A stretch of 64,000 bases of DNA, taken from the NCBI RefSeq assembly GCF_011684115.1, contig NZ_JAADJV010000005.1:262916-326915 (forward strand), written 5' to 3'. Below are positions 21,827 to 32,350 of this stretch, in pieces (position 1 is the stretch's first letter; each line of letters starts with the position of its first letter). Origin of the DNA: Rahnella aceris. GTDB taxonomy: Bacteria; Pseudomonadota; Gammaproteobacteria; Enterobacterales; Enterobacteriaceae. The notes beneath the pieces are model-generated. The model was not told the origin of the DNA, did no database searches, and saw nothing but the letters and a program-made list of their open reading frames with translations. The position numbers were made by a program, and so were the translations under genes.

Positions 21827-22381
21827 TCAGTTATTCTGGAGATTAATAAAATGTTCGCGGTAGTAGGCTAATTCAGCGACGGATTCACGGATATCATCCA
21901 GGGCCTGATGGGTATTTTGCTTTTTAAAACCGGCCAGCACTTCCGGCTTCCAGCGACGCGCCAGTTCTTTCAGCGTGCTGACATCCAGGTAACGGTAATG
22001 GAAATACTCTTCCAGCTCCGGCATATACTTAAACAGGAAACGTCGGTCCTGCCCGACGCTGTTGCCGCAAATCGGCGATTTCCCCGCCGGAACCCACTCG
22101 CGCAGGAACTCGATAGTTTTTTGCTGGGCTGCATTGTCATCAAACGGGCTGGCTTTGACGCGATCCACCAGACCGCTGCCGGTGTGCGTACGCACATTCC
22201 AGTCATCCATCAGCGCCAGCTGAGCATCAGACTGATGCACCGCCATCACCGGCCCTTCGGCCAGAATGTTCAGATGCGCGTCCGTCACCAGCGTGGCAAT
22301 CTCAATAATGCGGTCACGTTCAGGATCCAGACCGGTCATTTCCAGGTCGATCCAAATTAAGTTCGAGTCATTTGAAGCCAT
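21827..22381 (-). CDS. orn: Oligoribonuclease
   Basis: Encodes 184 residues. This essential DEDDh 3'-5' exonuclease degrades RNA of two to five nucleotides, above all dinucleotides. Exo I is visible as [15 protein letters not shown] near residues 9-23, the middle DEDD aspartate region as [15 protein letters not shown], and Exo III as [11 protein letters not shown] near the C-terminus. It diverges from rsgA across a 126-nt promoter region and runs toward the tRNA-Gly array. Confidence 0.97.
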   Translation of the reverse strand: MASNDSNLIWIDLEMTGLDPERDRIIEIATLVTDAHLNILAEGPVMAVHQSDAQLALMDDWNVRTHTGSGLVDRVKASPFDDNAAQQKTIEFLREWVPAGKSPICGNSVGQDRRFLFKYMPELEEYFHYRYLDVSTLKELARRWKPEVLAGFKKQNTHQALDDIRESVAELAYYREHFINLQNN

Positions 22382-22507
22382 GATGTGTCCTGTTACAAAG
22401 TAGAGAGTTGACGGAGATCTCCGTCATTCGGGCAATTACTATAAAATAGCTGGTATCATAGTCGTTTTGGTCGCACCGAGCGATTAAAGCCAGTCAAGTG
22501 AGGCGCA

Positions 22508-23545
22508 GTGACTAAGTCAAAACTGTCTAAAGGGCAACAACGTCGCGTTCAGACTAACCATCAGCGTCGTCTGACACAGACCGACAAACGAAAAGAGCTG
22601 GACGATTCTCTGCATGGCGAACCGCAGGACGGCGTTGTCATCAGCCGTTTCGGGATGCATGCGGACGTTGAAGCGGCCGACGGCAGCCAGCACCGTTGCA
22701 ATATCCGCCGTACCATCCGTTCTCTGGTCACCGGTGACCGCGTTGTATGGCGCGCCGGGGAAAATACCAGTGTGAAAGGTATCGTCGAGGCGGTCCACGA
22801 ACGAACTTCCGTTCTGACACGCCCTGATTTCTATGATGGCGTCAAACCCATTGCCGCAAACATTGACCAGATCGTCATTGTCTCCGCCATTCTGCCGGAG
22901 CTGTCGCTCAATATTATTGACCGTTATCTGGTAGCGTGCGAAACCGTTGAAGTTGAGCCGCTGATTGTGCTCAATAAAATCGATCTGCTCGACGACGAAG
23001 GCCGTAAATTCGTTCAGGGCATGATGGATATCTACCGCAATATCAATTATCGCGTACTCGAAGTGTCGAGCCAGACCGGCGAAGGCATGCCTGCGTTTGA
23101 AAAGGCGCTGACTGACCGCATCAGTATTTTTGCCGGCCAGTCAGGCGTAGGCAAATCCAGCCTGCTGAACGCCCTGCTGCCACCGGATGAAAAACAAATT
23201 CTGGTGAATGAAGTCTCTGATAACTCAGGCCTGGGTCAGCACACCACCACCGCAGCGCGTCTGTATCACTTCCAGCATGGCGGCGACGTCATCGACTCCC
23301 CGGGCGTGCGTGAATTCGGCTTATGGCACCTTGCGCCAGAGCAAATCACCCAGGGCTTTGTCGAATTCCGTCCTTTCCTTGGCTACTGCAAATTCCGTGA
23401 CTGCAAACACGGCAGTGATCCGGGCTGTGCAATCCGTGACGCCGTAGACCGGGGTGAAATAGCCGAAGAACGTTTCGACAACTACCACCGCATTCTGGAA
23501 AGCATGGAAGACGTAAAAACACGTAAAAACTTCGACACGCTGTAA
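22508..23545 (+). CDS. rsgA: RsgA, small ribosomal subunit maturation GTPase
   Basis: Encodes 345 residues. RsgA is a circularly permuted GTPase that checks the decoding centre of the immature 30S subunit and releases RbfA. The OB-fold N-terminus includes RFGMHADVE and [16 protein letters not shown]. The permuted G domain shows G4 ([10 protein letters not shown]) before G1 ([12 protein letters not shown]) and G3 (DSPGVREF). The C-terminal zinc knuckle is [14 protein letters not shown]. The start is a GTG at 22508 behind a GAGG site, matching the E. coli N-terminus. Confidence 0.97.
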   Translation: MTKSKLSKGQQRRVQTNHQRRLTQTDKRKELDDSLHGEPQDGVVISRFGMHADVEAADGSQHRCNIRRTIRSLVTGDRVVWRAGENTSVKGIVEAVHERTSVLTRPDFYDGVKPIAANIDQIVIVSAILPELSLNIIDRYLVACETVEVEPLIVLNKIDLLDDEGRKFVQGMMDIYRNINYRVLEVSSQTGEGMPAFEKALTDRISIFAGQSGVGKSSLLNALLPPDEKQILVNEVSDNSGLGQHTTTAARLYHFQHGGDVIDSPGVREFGLWHLAPEQITQGFVEFRPFLGYCKFRDCKHGSDPGCAIRDAVDRGEIAEERFDNYHRILESMEDVKTRKNFDTL

Positions 23546-23650
23546 TGCTAATTAATTGAATTAACATGTTAATGGCAAACGGGTGAGGTTAACGGAAGTT
23601 GAACCGTTGATTTCACCCCGTTACAATCCTCCGCCATACAACACTGCGTG

Positions 23651-23703
23651 ACCCTGAACTGATTTCAGGGTCTCCTGCAAAATGACCGGTAACGCCGGTC
23701 ATT
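23651..23703 (+). promoter_or_regulatory. Twin hairpins in the psd leader
   Basis: Two inverted repeats lie in tandem before psd: ACCCTGAA/TTCAGGGT (23651-23671) and a perfect 9-bp stem AATGACCGG/CCGGTCATT with a 5-nt loop (23681-23703). The second ends about 10 nt before the psd ribosome binding site AAGAGGT. Neither is followed by a T-run, so they could be leader structures or protein sites; role not known. A 12-bp palindrome TTAACATGTTAA also lies at 23561-23572. Confidence 0.55.
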
Positions 23704-23727
23704 CATACCATCCAAGAGGTTTTCCCC

Positions 23728-24705
23728 GTGCTGGACAGTATCAAAATCAAACTGCAATACTTACTTCCTAAACAAGGACTGACCCGTCTTGCTGGCTGGG
23801 GCGCGGACAAACGTGCGGCCACGCTGACCCATTGGGTGATCAAAGCGTTTGCGCGTTTTTATAACGTCGACATGAAAGAAGCGCAAAACCCGGATCTCAA
23901 ATCTTACGCCACATTTAACGAATTCTTCGTGCGTCCGCTGCGCGATGGCGCACGTCCGGTCGTCAGCGGTCTGGATATGCTTTGCCTGCCAGCCGACGGC
24001 GCAGTTAGCCAGTTAGGGGCAATTACCGATGGCAAGCTGTTCCAGGCTAAAGGTCATTTCTACAGTTTAGAAGCGCTGCTGGCGGGTAACTATCTGCTGG
24101 CTGAGCAGTTCAAAGACGGCCAGTTCGCCACCATTTATCTGGCACCACGGGATTATCACCGCGTGCATATGCCGTGTGACGGCGTGCTGCGCGAAATGAT
24201 TTATGTGCCGGGTGATTTGTTCTCCGTCAACCCGCTGACCGCCGCGAATGTGCCAAATCTGTTCGCCCGTAACGAACGCGTCATCTGCGTCTTTGATACT
24301 GAATTCGGGCCGATGGTGCAGATTCTGGTCGGCGCAACGATTGTCGGCAGCATTGAAACCGTCTGGGCCGGCGGTGTCACACCACCACGCGAAGGCATTA
24401 TCAAACGCTGGACCTATCCGGCGGCGGGCGAAGAAGGTGCCATCGCGCTGGAAAAAGGTCAGGAAATGGGCCGTTTCAAACTGGGTTCTACGGTGATCAA
24501 CCTGTTTGCCGCTAAACAAATTCGCTTCATGCCGAATCTGAGCAATGGCACCGTGACCCGCATGGGCGAACCGTTCGCTGAAGCGCTGCGTGCAGCGGCA
24601 CCCGCAACAACTGACGCGCAAGCACCAGCAACAGAAGTACCTGTAGCAACAGAAACACCTGCTGGTGTGGCAACGGCTGAACCACAAGTCCCGAAAGATT
24701 ATTAA
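23728..24705 (+). CDS. psd: Phosphatidylserine decarboxylase proenzyme
   Basis: Encodes 325 residues. It makes phosphatidylethanolamine at the inner membrane. The proenzyme cleaves itself at the LGST motif ([11 protein letters not shown], near residue 250), turning the serine into the pyruvoyl cofactor of the alpha chain. [11 protein letters not shown] holds the conserved histidines, and [12 protein letters not shown] and [13 protein letters not shown] match the E. coli enzyme. The start is a GTG at 23728 with AAGAGGT upstream. After the catalytic core comes a 35-residue Ala/Pro/Thr/Val-rich tail, variable in the family. mscM follows 47 nt downstream, as in E. coli. Confidence 0.97.
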   Translation: MLDSIKIKLQYLLPKQGLTRLAGWGADKRAATLTHWVIKAFARFYNVDMKEAQNPDLKSYATFNEFFVRPLRDGARPVVSGLDMLCLPADGAVSQLGAITDGKLFQAKGHFYSLEALLAGNYLLAEQFKDGQFATIYLAPRDYHRVHMPCDGVLREMIYVPGDLFSVNPLTAANVPNLFARNERVICVFDTEFGPMVQILVGATIVGSIETVWAGGVTPPREGIIKRWTYPAAGEEGAIALEKGQEMGRFKLGSTVINLFAAKQIRFMPNLSNGTVTRMGEPFAEALRAAAPATTDAQAPATEVPVATETPAGVATAEPQVPKDY

Positions 24706-24752
24706 GTTCGCCCTGAACAGACGAAAAGAACTGAGAAAAAGGATGTGACCGA

Positions 24753-27700
24753 GTGCGCCTGATCCCCGCCCTGCTGATGAGTTTACTGCTGTCCCTGCCA
24801 TTGATGGCGGGTGCAGCCCCGACTGAAGATCAGCTCAAACAGGAGCTGAAACAGGCGGAAGCCAACAAAGAAATGGCCAATCAGACGCAGGTGGTTGAGG
24901 CGCTGCAAAGCGCACTCAACTGGCTGAATGAAGCCAGTGTTTCAGCCGGGCGCACGGCGGAATATCAAAAGGTCATTGATGACTTTCCAAAACTGACGCA
25001 GGCCCTGCGCCAGGAATTGCGAAATCAGCCTGACAAGCCACCCGCGCTGGATAACAGCATCTCAGCCGCTCAGCTCGAGCAGCAAATTCTGCAAGTCAGC
25101 AGCCAGCAACTGGAAGAAACCCGCCAGTTACGTCAGGAGCAGGATCGTTCCCGTGACATCAGCGACTCACTAAGTCTGATCCCGCAACAGCAATCCGAAG
25201 CCCGCAACGCGCTGAGCGACATCGATCAGCGCATACAGGCGGCGACAGCGGCGGCCACCTCCTCACCCCTGGCGCAGGCGCAACTCAGCGCGCTTCAGGC
25301 CGAATCCGCAGCGCGCAAAGCGAAGGTGGATGAACTGGAACTGGCTCAGCTTTCTGCCAATAACCGGCAGGAATTGTCGCGGATGCGCACCGATCTCTAC
25401 AAAAAGCGCGCCGATTTTCTTGATCAGCAATTACAGGTTTTACGCAACACGCTGAATAATCAACGTCAGCAGGAAGCCGAACAGGCGCTGGAAAAAACCG
25501 AGCTGCTGGCCGAACAGAGTGGCGAGTTGCCACACTCGATCAGTCAGCAGTTACAGGCAAACCGCGAGTTGTCGCTGGCGCTGAATCAGCAGGCGCAGCG
25601 GATGGACCTGATTTCCTCTCAACAACGTCAGGCCGCTGCACAGACTCAGCAGGTACGTCAGGCGATTAATACCATTCGCGAACAGGCGCAGTGGCTTGGC
25701 GCGTCTAATTTACTTGGCGAAACCCTGAGGGCGCAGGTTGCGCGTCTGCCGGATATGCCAAAACCGCAACAGCTTGACCGCGATATGGGCCAGTTGCGCG
25801 TTCAGCGTCTGCACTATGAAGATTTGCTGGATAAGCAGGCTATTTACCGTCAGGCGCGGCAGGACGATGGCAAACCGCTCACCACAGATCAGCAAAAAAT
25901 TCTGGATGCGCAGTTGCGGACGCAACGTGATTTGCTCAATTCCCTGCTCTCGGGTTGCGATACCCAAATTCTTGAACTGACCAAGCTGAAAGTGGCAAAC
26001 AGCCAACTGGTGGAGGCGCTGAATGACGTACATGACGCCGCCCACCGTTATCTGTTCTGGGTGGCAGACGTCAGCGCCATCGGCATTTCTTACCCGGTGC
26101 AGGTCGCGCATGACCTGAAACGGCTGGTCTCGCTGGATTCGCTCAGCCAGCTTGGCGGCGCGTCGATGATGATGGTCACCAGCAAAGAAACACTGTTGCC
26201 GCTGTTTGGCGCACTGATTCTGGTGATTATCAGCATCAGTTCCCGCAAGCACTATTATGCATTTCTGGAACGTGCCAGCAGTAAAGTCGGCAAAGTCACG
26301 CAGGATCATTTCTCGCTGACCCTGCGTACCGTGTTCTGGTCAATTCTGGTGGCGATGCCGTTACCTGTGCTGTGGGCCGCGCTGGGATTCGGGCTGCAAA
26401 GTGCCTGGCCGTATCCGATTGCGGTGGCGATCGGCGATGGCGTCACCGCGACGTTGCCAATCCTGTGGGCGTTTATGGTCAGTGCCGCGCTGGCACATCC
26501 TCAGGGATTGTTTGTGGCACACTTCGGCTGGCCGCAGCGTGCGGTGTCAAGGGCACTGCGCTATTACGCGCTGTCGATCTGGGTGCTGGTGCCGCTCATT
26601 ATGGCGCTGATTACCTTCGATAATCTCAACGATCGCGAGTTCTCTAATACGCTGGGACGTCTGTGCTTCGTGATTCTGTGTCTGGTGGTCGCACTGGTCA
26701 CCAATAGCCTGAAACGCGCGGGCATTCCGCTGTATCACGATAAAAAAGGCAACAGCGAAAACATCATTAACAAGACGCTGTGGTGGATGCTGCTGGGCGC
26801 ACCGATTGTCGCTGCGCTGGCTTCACTGATGGGCTACCTCGCGACCTCACAGGCGCTGCTGGCCCGCCTGGAAACCTCGGTCGCCATCTGGTTCGTGTTG
26901 CTGGTGATTTATCACATTATCCGCCGCTGGATGCTGATTCAGCGACGTCGTATCGCCTTCGAACGCGCCAAGCAGCGCCGTGCGGAAATGCTGAATCAAC
27001 GCGCCCGCGGTGAGGAAGATGGCCATCAGATCAGCACCAGCAATGAAGGCACGGTCGAGATTGAGGAACCGGTGGTGGATCTGGATGCCATCTCTGCCCA
27101 GTCGCTGCGGCTGGTGCGTTCTCTGCTGACGTTGATCGCGCTGATCTCGGTGATCTTCCTGTGGTCTGAAATCCACTCGGCCTTCTCTTTCCTGGAAAAT
27201 ATTCATCTCTGGCAGGTTGCGTCTACGGTTCAGGGGGTGGAAAGCATGCAGCCGATCACCCTCGGATCGGTGCTGATCGCCATTCTGGTGCTGATTATCA
27301 CCACGCAACTGGTGCGTAATCTGCCCGCATTGCTGGAACTGGCGCTGCTGCAACACCTGGATCTGACGCCGGGTACCGGCTATGCCGTACTGACCGTCAC
27401 CAAATACGTATTGCTGCTGATTGGCGGCCTGACCGGTTTCTCGCTGATCGGGATCGAGTGGGCAAAACTGCAATGGCTGGTGGCGGCACTCGGTGTCGGT
27501 CTCGGCTTCGGTTTGCAGGAGATCTTCGCTAACTTTATTTCCGGCCTGATTATCCTGTTTGAAAAACCGATCCGTATCGGCGATACCGTAACGATCCGCA
27601 ACCTGACCGGCAGTATCACCAGGATCAACACCCGTGCCACGACGATCGCTGACTGGGACCGCAAGGAGATTATCGTGCCGAACAAGGCCTTTATCACCGA

Positions 27701-28121
27701 GCAGTTCATCAACTGGTCGCTGTCGGATTCCGTCACGCGTGTGGTGCTAACCGTGCCTGCACCGTCGGAGGCCAACAGTGAAGAAGTGACAGAAATTCTG
27801 CTCAACGCTGCGCATCGCTGTTCGCTGGTGCTGGATATGCCTGCGCCGGAAGCCTATCTGGTGGATCTCCAGCAGGGGATTCAGATTTTCGAGCTGCGTA
27901 TGCATGCCGCTGAAATGGCGCACCGTATGCCGCTTCGCCATGAAATTCACCAACTGATCCTGGCTGGATTCCGCGAGCACGGCATTACACTGCCATTCCC
28001 GCCATTCCAGGTGCGTATGGAAACACTGCACCGCGCGCAAAATGGCAATAACGCGACCTTTACCAGCAGCAGCGGAAGTGGCCGCAGCGGAAACAGTTCG
28101 CGCTCACCGGGCGATTTGTAA
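24753..28121 (+). CDS. mscM: MscM, large MscS-type mechanosensitive channel
   Basis: Encodes 1122 residues (E. coli YjeP 1107). It is a miniconductance channel that opens under membrane tension to relieve hypo-osmotic shock. A signal peptide (about 1-22) is followed by some 440 residues of Gln- and Leu-rich coiled coil in the periplasm, then multiple membrane helices, and the C-terminal MscS domain with pore-helix ALGVGLGFGLQEIFANF and the beta domain FEKPIRIGDTVTI. The start is a GTG at 24753 with AAGGA upstream. The last 25 residues are Ser/Gly/Asn-rich. Followed by a terminator. Confidence 0.96.
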   Translation: MRLIPALLMSLLLSLPLMAGAAPTEDQLKQELKQAEANKEMANQTQVVEALQSALNWLNEASVSAGRTAEYQKVIDDFPKLTQALRQELRNQPDKPPALDNSISAAQLEQQILQVSSQQLEETRQLRQEQDRSRDISDSLSLIPQQQSEARNALSDIDQRIQAATAAATSSPLAQAQLSALQAESAARKAKVDELELAQLSANNRQELSRMRTDLYKKRADFLDQQLQVLRNTLNNQRQQEAEQALEKTELLAEQSGELPHSISQQLQANRELSLALNQQAQRMDLISSQQRQAAAQTQQVRQAINTIREQAQWLGASNLLGETLRAQVARLPDMPKPQQLDRDMGQLRVQRLHYEDLLDKQAIYRQARQDDGKPLTTDQQKILDAQLRTQRDLLNSLLSGCDTQILELTKLKVANSQLVEALNDVHDAAHRYLFWVADVSAIGISYPVQVAHDLKRLVSLDSLSQLGGASMMMVTSKETLLPLFGALILVIISISSRKHYYAFLERASSKVGKVTQDHFSLTLRTVFWSILVAMPLPVLWAALGFGLQSAWPYPIAVAIGDGVTATLPILWAFMVSAALAHPQGLFVAHFGWPQRAVSRALRYYALSIWVLVPLIMALITFDNLNDREFSNTLGRLCFVILCLVVALVTNSLKRAGIPLYHDKKGNSENIINKTLWWMLLGAPIVAALASLMGYLATSQALLARLETSVAIWFVLLVIYHIIRRWMLIQRRRIAFERAKQRRAEMLNQRARGEEDGHQISTSNEGTVEIEEPVVDLDAISAQSLRLVRSLLTLIALISVIFLWSEIHSAFSFLENIHLWQVASTVQGVESMQPITLGSVLIAILVLIITTQLVRNLPALLELALLQHLDLTPGTGYAVLTVTKYVLLLIGGLTGFSLIGIEWAKLQWLVAALGVGLGFGLQEIFANFISGLIILFEKPIRIGDTVTIRNLTGSITRINTRATTIADWDRKEIIVPNKAFITEQFINWSLSDSVTRVVLTVPAPSEANSEEVTEILLNAAHRCSLVLDMPAPEAYLVDLQQGIQIFELRMHAAEMAHRMPLRHEIHQLILAGFREHGITLPFPPFQVRMETLHRAQNGNNATFTSSSGSGRSGNSSRSPGDL

Positions 28122-28137
28122 GAGAAAAGAGAACAGC

Positions 28138-28166
28138 AAAAGGGCAGATTCTTCTGCCCTTTTTTA
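28138..28166 (+). terminator. Bidirectional terminator between mscM and the deaminase gene
   Basis: Stem AGGGCAGA/TCTGCCCT (28141-28160) with a 4-nt loop. A T-run follows on the plus strand and AAAA precedes it, so it also serves the convergent minus-strand gene that ends at 28187. Confidence 0.88.
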
Positions 28167-28186
28167 AGCACATTGGCTGATGGAGT

Positions 28187-29545
28187 TTACAGATCCGCGA
28201 TTAGCGCTGCAGCAGCGTTGCGGTGCAAAGAGATCAGCGATTTGATATCCATGCCGACAATTTCACCGTCAGTCACCCGCCATTTCCCGCCGATCATCAC
28301 CCGATCGGCTTTTTCCGCACCACACAATAGCAGCGCGGCAATCGGATCATGACTGCCGCTGAAACGTAATTCATCGAGTTTAAACAGCGCCAGATCAGCC
28401 TGTTTGCCCACGGCAATCTGCCCGATATCATCGCGACCGATAAGCTTCGCCGAACCGCACGTCGCCCAGCCCAGCACTCGCTCCGGCGTGACATATTCCG
28501 CCCCGTATTTCAGACGTTGCAGATACAGCGCCTGCCGCGCTTCATACATCAGGTTTGATGCATCATTCGACGCCGAACCGTCAACGCCCAGACCAATCGG
28601 TACGCCAGCGGCCTCCAGATCCCGCGTCGGGCACATACCGGAAGCCAGCCGCATATTCGACACCGGACAATGACAGATACCGGTGCCCGCCGCGCCCAGA
28701 CGGCGGATTTCGTCGTCGTTAAAGTGAATACCGTGTGCCAGCCATGTCCGGTCACTCAGCCAGCCAACGCTTTCCAGATAATCGACTGTACGCAGACCAA
28801 ACATTTTCAGGCAAAACTGTTCTTCATCCAGCGTTTCCGCCAGATGCGTATGCAGCCGGACATCTTCCCGCTGCGCCAGTCTGGCGCTCTCACGCATAAT
28901 TTCGGTGGTGACCGAAAACGGCGAGCAAGGTGCCAGTGCAATCTGCATCCACGCGCCCTCGCCGCGCTGATGATAGCGGTCAATCAGGCGCTGGCTGTCC
29001 TGCAAAATCACCTCGCCCGACTGGACCGTCTGTTCCGGCGGCAAACCGCCCTGCTCCTCGCCGAGACTCATCGAGCCGCGCGTCAGTAACGCACGCATGC
29101 CCAGCTCACGCACGACGCCCACCTGCACATCGATCGCCTCCTCCATGCCCTGCGGGAAAAGATAATGGTGGTCAGTGGTGGTAGTGCAACCGGAGAGCAA
29201 CAGTTCAGCCATTGCGACGCGGCTTGCCAGGCCCAGCGCCTCCGGCCCTAAACGCGCCCAGACGGGATAAAGTTTTTTCAGCCACGGGAATAACGGCACG
29301 TTGACCACGGGCGCCCAGGCCCGGGTCAGCGTCTGATAAAAATGATGATGAGTGTTAATCAGCCCCGGCAGCAGTACAGACTCGGAGGCATCATAAATAT
29401 GATCTACCGGCTGCGAAGGTGGCTGACCCGCGGTCAGCAACTCAGCAATTTTCTGCCCTTCAGTGACGATGCCGCCACGGGCATCCAGTGAGTTGGCGGT
29501 AAAAACCGCCAGCGGATTTTTGATCCACGTGCGTTGCTCTGACAT
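28187..29545 (-). CDS. Amidohydrolase, probable 8-oxoguanine deaminase
   Basis: Encodes 452 residues of the amidohydrolase superfamily. Zinc ligands are seen in NTHHHFYQ (near 62-69), HTHLAETLDE (a later metal histidine) and GVDGSASNDASNL (the conserved aspartate). The segment SNMRLASGMCPTRDLEAAG is typical of the 8-oxoguanine deaminases such as PA0142 of Pseudomonas, which convert 8-oxoguanine to uric acid; related enzymes use other aminated purines or triazines, so the substrate is inferred. The start at 29545 has AAGGAAG upstream. It follows the NCS2 permease gene by 94 nt on the same strand, which suggests uptake and deamination of a purine. Confidence 0.82.
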   Translation of the reverse strand: MSEQRTWIKNPLAVFTANSLDARGGIVTEGQKIAELLTAGQPPSQPVDHIYDASESVLLPGLINTHHHFYQTLTRAWAPVVNVPLFPWLKKLYPVWARLGPEALGLASRVAMAELLLSGCTTTTDHHYLFPQGMEEAIDVQVGVVRELGMRALLTRGSMSLGEEQGGLPPEQTVQSGEVILQDSQRLIDRYHQRGEGAWMQIALAPCSPFSVTTEIMRESARLAQREDVRLHTHLAETLDEEQFCLKMFGLRTVDYLESVGWLSDRTWLAHGIHFNDDEIRRLGAAGTGICHCPVSNMRLASGMCPTRDLEAAGVPIGLGVDGSASNDASNLMYEARQALYLQRLKYGAEYVTPERVLGWATCGSAKLIGRDDIGQIAVGKQADLALFKLDELRFSGSHDPIAALLLCGAEKADRVMIGGKWRVTDGEIVGMDIKSLISLHRNAAAALIADL

Positions 29546-29639
29546 GTCTGACTTCCTTTTTAAGGTCACATTAAATTCAAAAAGTGAGTCAGCTCAGTTA
29601 TGCCCTGTCTGCTGATCCAGGGGCGCAACGCGCAGAATT

Positions 29640-31004
29640 TCAGTGAACCTTGATCTCCTCCGCGACCACGCTGGTGCGTTCTGCAGGCATCAGTAAATTG
29701 AGCAGAATAGCGATAACGCCACCGCTGGTCACGGCATGCCCGAAGATATTGCCAACGATGGGTGGGAACTGACCAAGCACATCTGGCACGGCTTCAATGC
29801 CCAGACCGATGCCAAAGGCGATGGCAATTATCAGCATTTCACGACGTCCGACCGGCGACTGCGTCATGATTCGGATACCCGCCGCGACCACGCTGCCAAA
29901 CATCACCAGCGTTGCGCCACCCAGCACCGGCGCAGGAATTTGCTGCAACACTTCGCCGATAAACGGAAACAGGCCTAGCACCAGTAATACCGCGCCAATA
30001 TACATGCCGACAAAACGGCTGGCGACGCCGGTCATCTGGATCACGCCATTGTTCTGTGCAAATGTTGTGTTAGGAAATGACGAGAAGGCTGCGGCGATAA
30101 GGCAACTGATACCGTCAGCCAGAATCCCGCCCTGCAGACGTTTACGGAAGCTTTCTCCTTCAATCGGTTGCTGCGACAACATGCAGTTAGCGGTCAGATC
30201 ACCCACCGCTTCCAGGATGCTGATAAACGATACCAGCGCGATCGGCACAAAAATAATCCAGTCAAACTTAAAACCAAAACGGAACAGTTGCGGCAATGCA
30301 AACCAGTCGCCCTGCAAAGGTTTCACCGTCAGATGGCCGGTCAGCGCAGCGGCGATACAGCCGACAACAATGCCTAAAACTATTGATGAAAGGCGCAGCC
30401 AGCGCACGTCGATGCGGTTGCAGGCGACAATCACCAGCAGCGTCAGTGCCCCCAGCCCGAGGTTAGCCGGTGCGCCGAAATTCGCGGCACCATGGCCGCC
30501 CGCCCAGTCGGTAATGCTGACTTTAATCAGGCTGATGCCAATCAGCGCGATTACGGTGCCGCTGACCAGCGGTGTAAACACGCGGCGCATCTGCCCGATA
30601 AACCGGCTAACCAGCAGCGGGATAAACGCCGCCACAAAGTTCACCCCAAAAATCATCGCCATGATGTCTTCAGGAGAGCCACCGCGGCTTTTCACCAACA
30701 TACCGCCGGAGAGGATCACCCCCAGAAACGCAAAACTGGTACCTTGCAAACAAATCATCCCCGCGCCCACCGACATAAACCGGCGCGCCTGAATAAATGT
30801 CCCGATGCCGGAAGCCAGCAAAGACATGCTGATCAGATAAGGCAAGTAGGCATTCAGCCCGAGAACCGAGCCGATAATCAGCGGCGGCGTGATAATTCCG
30901 ACCACGCTTGCCAGCACGTGCTGGATGGCGGTGAAAAATGCCGGTGCCGGTGCAATGCGCTCTTCCAGTCCATAAAGAAGTTCTTTGTCGTTGGATTCTG
31001 ACAT
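29640..31004 (-). CDS. NCS2-family purine permease (xanthine/urate type)
   Basis: Encodes 454 residues with about 14 hydrophobic segments, typical of nucleobase:cation symporter-2 carriers. The family signature QNNGVIQMTGVASRFVG is present, along with the substrate-site glutamate-type segment ISILEAVGDLTANC. It resembles E. coli XanP, XanQ and UacT; which purine it carries is not clear from sequence. It is upstream of the deaminase gene on the same strand and is probably cotranscribed. The 265-nt region ahead of it (31005-31269) should contain the promoter; no riboswitch fold was recognised. Confidence 0.87.
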   Translation of the reverse strand: MSESNDKELLYGLEERIAPAPAFFTAIQHVLASVVGIITPPLIIGSVLGLNAYLPYLISMSLLASGIGTFIQARRFMSVGAGMICLQGTSFAFLGVILSGGMLVKSRGGSPEDIMAMIFGVNFVAAFIPLLVSRFIGQMRRVFTPLVSGTVIALIGISLIKVSITDWAGGHGAANFGAPANLGLGALTLLVIVACNRIDVRWLRLSSIVLGIVVGCIAAALTGHLTVKPLQGDWFALPQLFRFGFKFDWIIFVPIALVSFISILEAVGDLTANCMLSQQPIEGESFRKRLQGGILADGISCLIAAAFSSFPNTTFAQNNGVIQMTGVASRFVGMYIGAVLLVLGLFPFIGEVLQQIPAPVLGGATLVMFGSVVAAGIRIMTQSPVGRREMLIIAIAFGIGLGIEAVPDVLGQFPPIVGNIFGHAVTSGGVIAILLNLLMPAERTSVVAEEIKVH

Positions 31005-31234
31005 AACGAGTTTTCCGGATAATAAGTGATGATCCGGTAATGCATAAATCAGGCCAGCAGCAAAAAATTTAGCTTAACTCAGGCAGAAGACCCTGTTTAT
31101 GGCGCTTGGCGAGAAAGGGCCAGCACTGAAACTTTAAAATCAGCGCTGCGTCATTTAGGTACTTTTGTTTCAGTAAAAGTGCAGTTTTGGGTTTATTGCA
31201 CAATGAAGGGGCAAAAAAGGGAAATCGTGGAAGG

Positions 31235-31260
31235 AAGCCCTGACCTTGGGAACAGGGCTT
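31235..31260 (-). terminator. Possible terminator of epmA
   Basis: Perfect 8-bp stem AAGCCCTG/CAGGGCTT with a 10-nt loop, starting 10 nt past the epmA stop. The downstream tract on the minus strand is CCTTCC, then later a T-run, so termination may be weak. Confidence 0.45.
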
Positions 31261-31269
31261 AAGCACTCA

Positions 31270-32247
31270 TCAGGCGCGTGTCACCGGGAAGGCCAGGACA
31301 TCACTCAGGCTGGCAGCACCCAGCGCAATCATAATCAGGCGGTCAACACCCAGCGCCACACCTGAACACTCCGGCATACCGTGTTCTAACGCATCCAGCA
31401 GATTGTTATCGACAGGATGCTGCGGCAGGCCGCGTGCCGCGCGTTTGCGGTTATCCTGCTCGAAACGCTGACGCTGCTCACGGCTGTCCGTCAGTTCACG
31501 GAAACCATTCGCCAGCTCAATGCCTTTGTAATACACCTCGAAACGCTCGGCGACGCGGTGATCTTCCGTACTGATTTCTGCCAGAGCGGCCTGCGTGGCC
31601 GGGAAATGATAGACGAATGTCGGTTTGTCGCGACCAATGTGCGGTTCTACACCCATCGTAAACAACAACTGTAACAGGGTGTCACGGTCTTCTTCGGTAT
31701 CAGCAATGTTGGATAAATCCAGTTTTGCCGCCGCTTCACGCAGTTCCGTTTTGTCGGCGGATAACGGATCCACACCGAGATGGCGGGTAAACGCCTGCTG
31801 ATAAGACAGGGTTTCAGCGCTATCGCAATCGAGAACCTGCTGGAGTAAATCATCCACTTCATTCATCAGACGGTACATGTCATAACGCGGACGGTACCAT
31901 TCGAGCATGGTGAATTCCGGATTATGATGACGCCCGGCTTCTTCATTACGGAAACTGCGGCCCATCTGATAAATCGGCCCGCTGCCCGCAGCCAGCAAAC
32001 GTTTCATGTGATATTCCGGGCTGGTCATCAGATACAACGTCATGCCGTCAGCCGCACCCGGCCCGACAAAACGCGTCTCAAACGGCACCAGATGAATGTC
32101 GGTCACCGTGGCCTGGCTCATTGCTGGCGTTTCAACTTCCAGTACGCCGCGATCGGCAAAGAAACGTCGAATCTCAGCGAGGATAGCCGCACGCTTCAAC
32201 AAATTGGCGACGGGAGCACTGGGTTGCCAGCTTGCTGTTTCGCTCAT
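31270..32247 (-). CDS. epmA: EpmA, EF-P beta-lysyltransferase
   Basis: Encodes 325 residues, the E. coli length. EpmA is a truncated class II lysyl-tRNA synthetase-like enzyme that attaches (R)-beta-lysine to Lys34 of EF-P. Motif 2 is seen around [25 protein letters not shown] and motif 3 around [15 protein letters not shown]; no anticodon-binding domain is present. It diverges from frdA. Its substrate protein (efp) and the aminomutase that supplies beta-lysine (epmB) are also in this window, about 5 kb away. Confidence 0.97.
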   Translation of the reverse strand: MSETASWQPSAPVANLLKRAAILAEIRRFFADRGVLEVETPAMSQATVTDIHLVPFETRFVGPGAADGMTLYLMTSPEYHMKRLLAAGSGPIYQMGRSFRNEEAGRHHNPEFTMLEWYRPRYDMYRLMNEVDDLLQQVLDCDSAETLSYQQAFTRHLGVDPLSADKTELREAAAKLDLSNIADTEEDRDTLLQLLFTMGVEPHIGRDKPTFVYHFPATQAALAEISTEDHRVAERFEVYYKGIELANGFRELTDSREQRQRFEQDNRKRAARGLPQHPVDNNLLDALEHGMPECSGVALGVDRLIMIALGAASLSDVLAFPVTRA

Positions 32248-32350
32248 GGTGATTTACTCCGAATTCAGAAAAGTCATGCAGTCTACCTGCATCCCCGCAG
32301 GCAAACAAATATCTCATTTTACGAAGCGCAATGCAGAGAAAGCCTAAACC

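Noticed and set aside
29797..30792. 331-codon plus-strand open frame
   Set aside because: It is antisense to the NCS2 permease, and its Ser/Pro/Thr-rich translation has no domain features.
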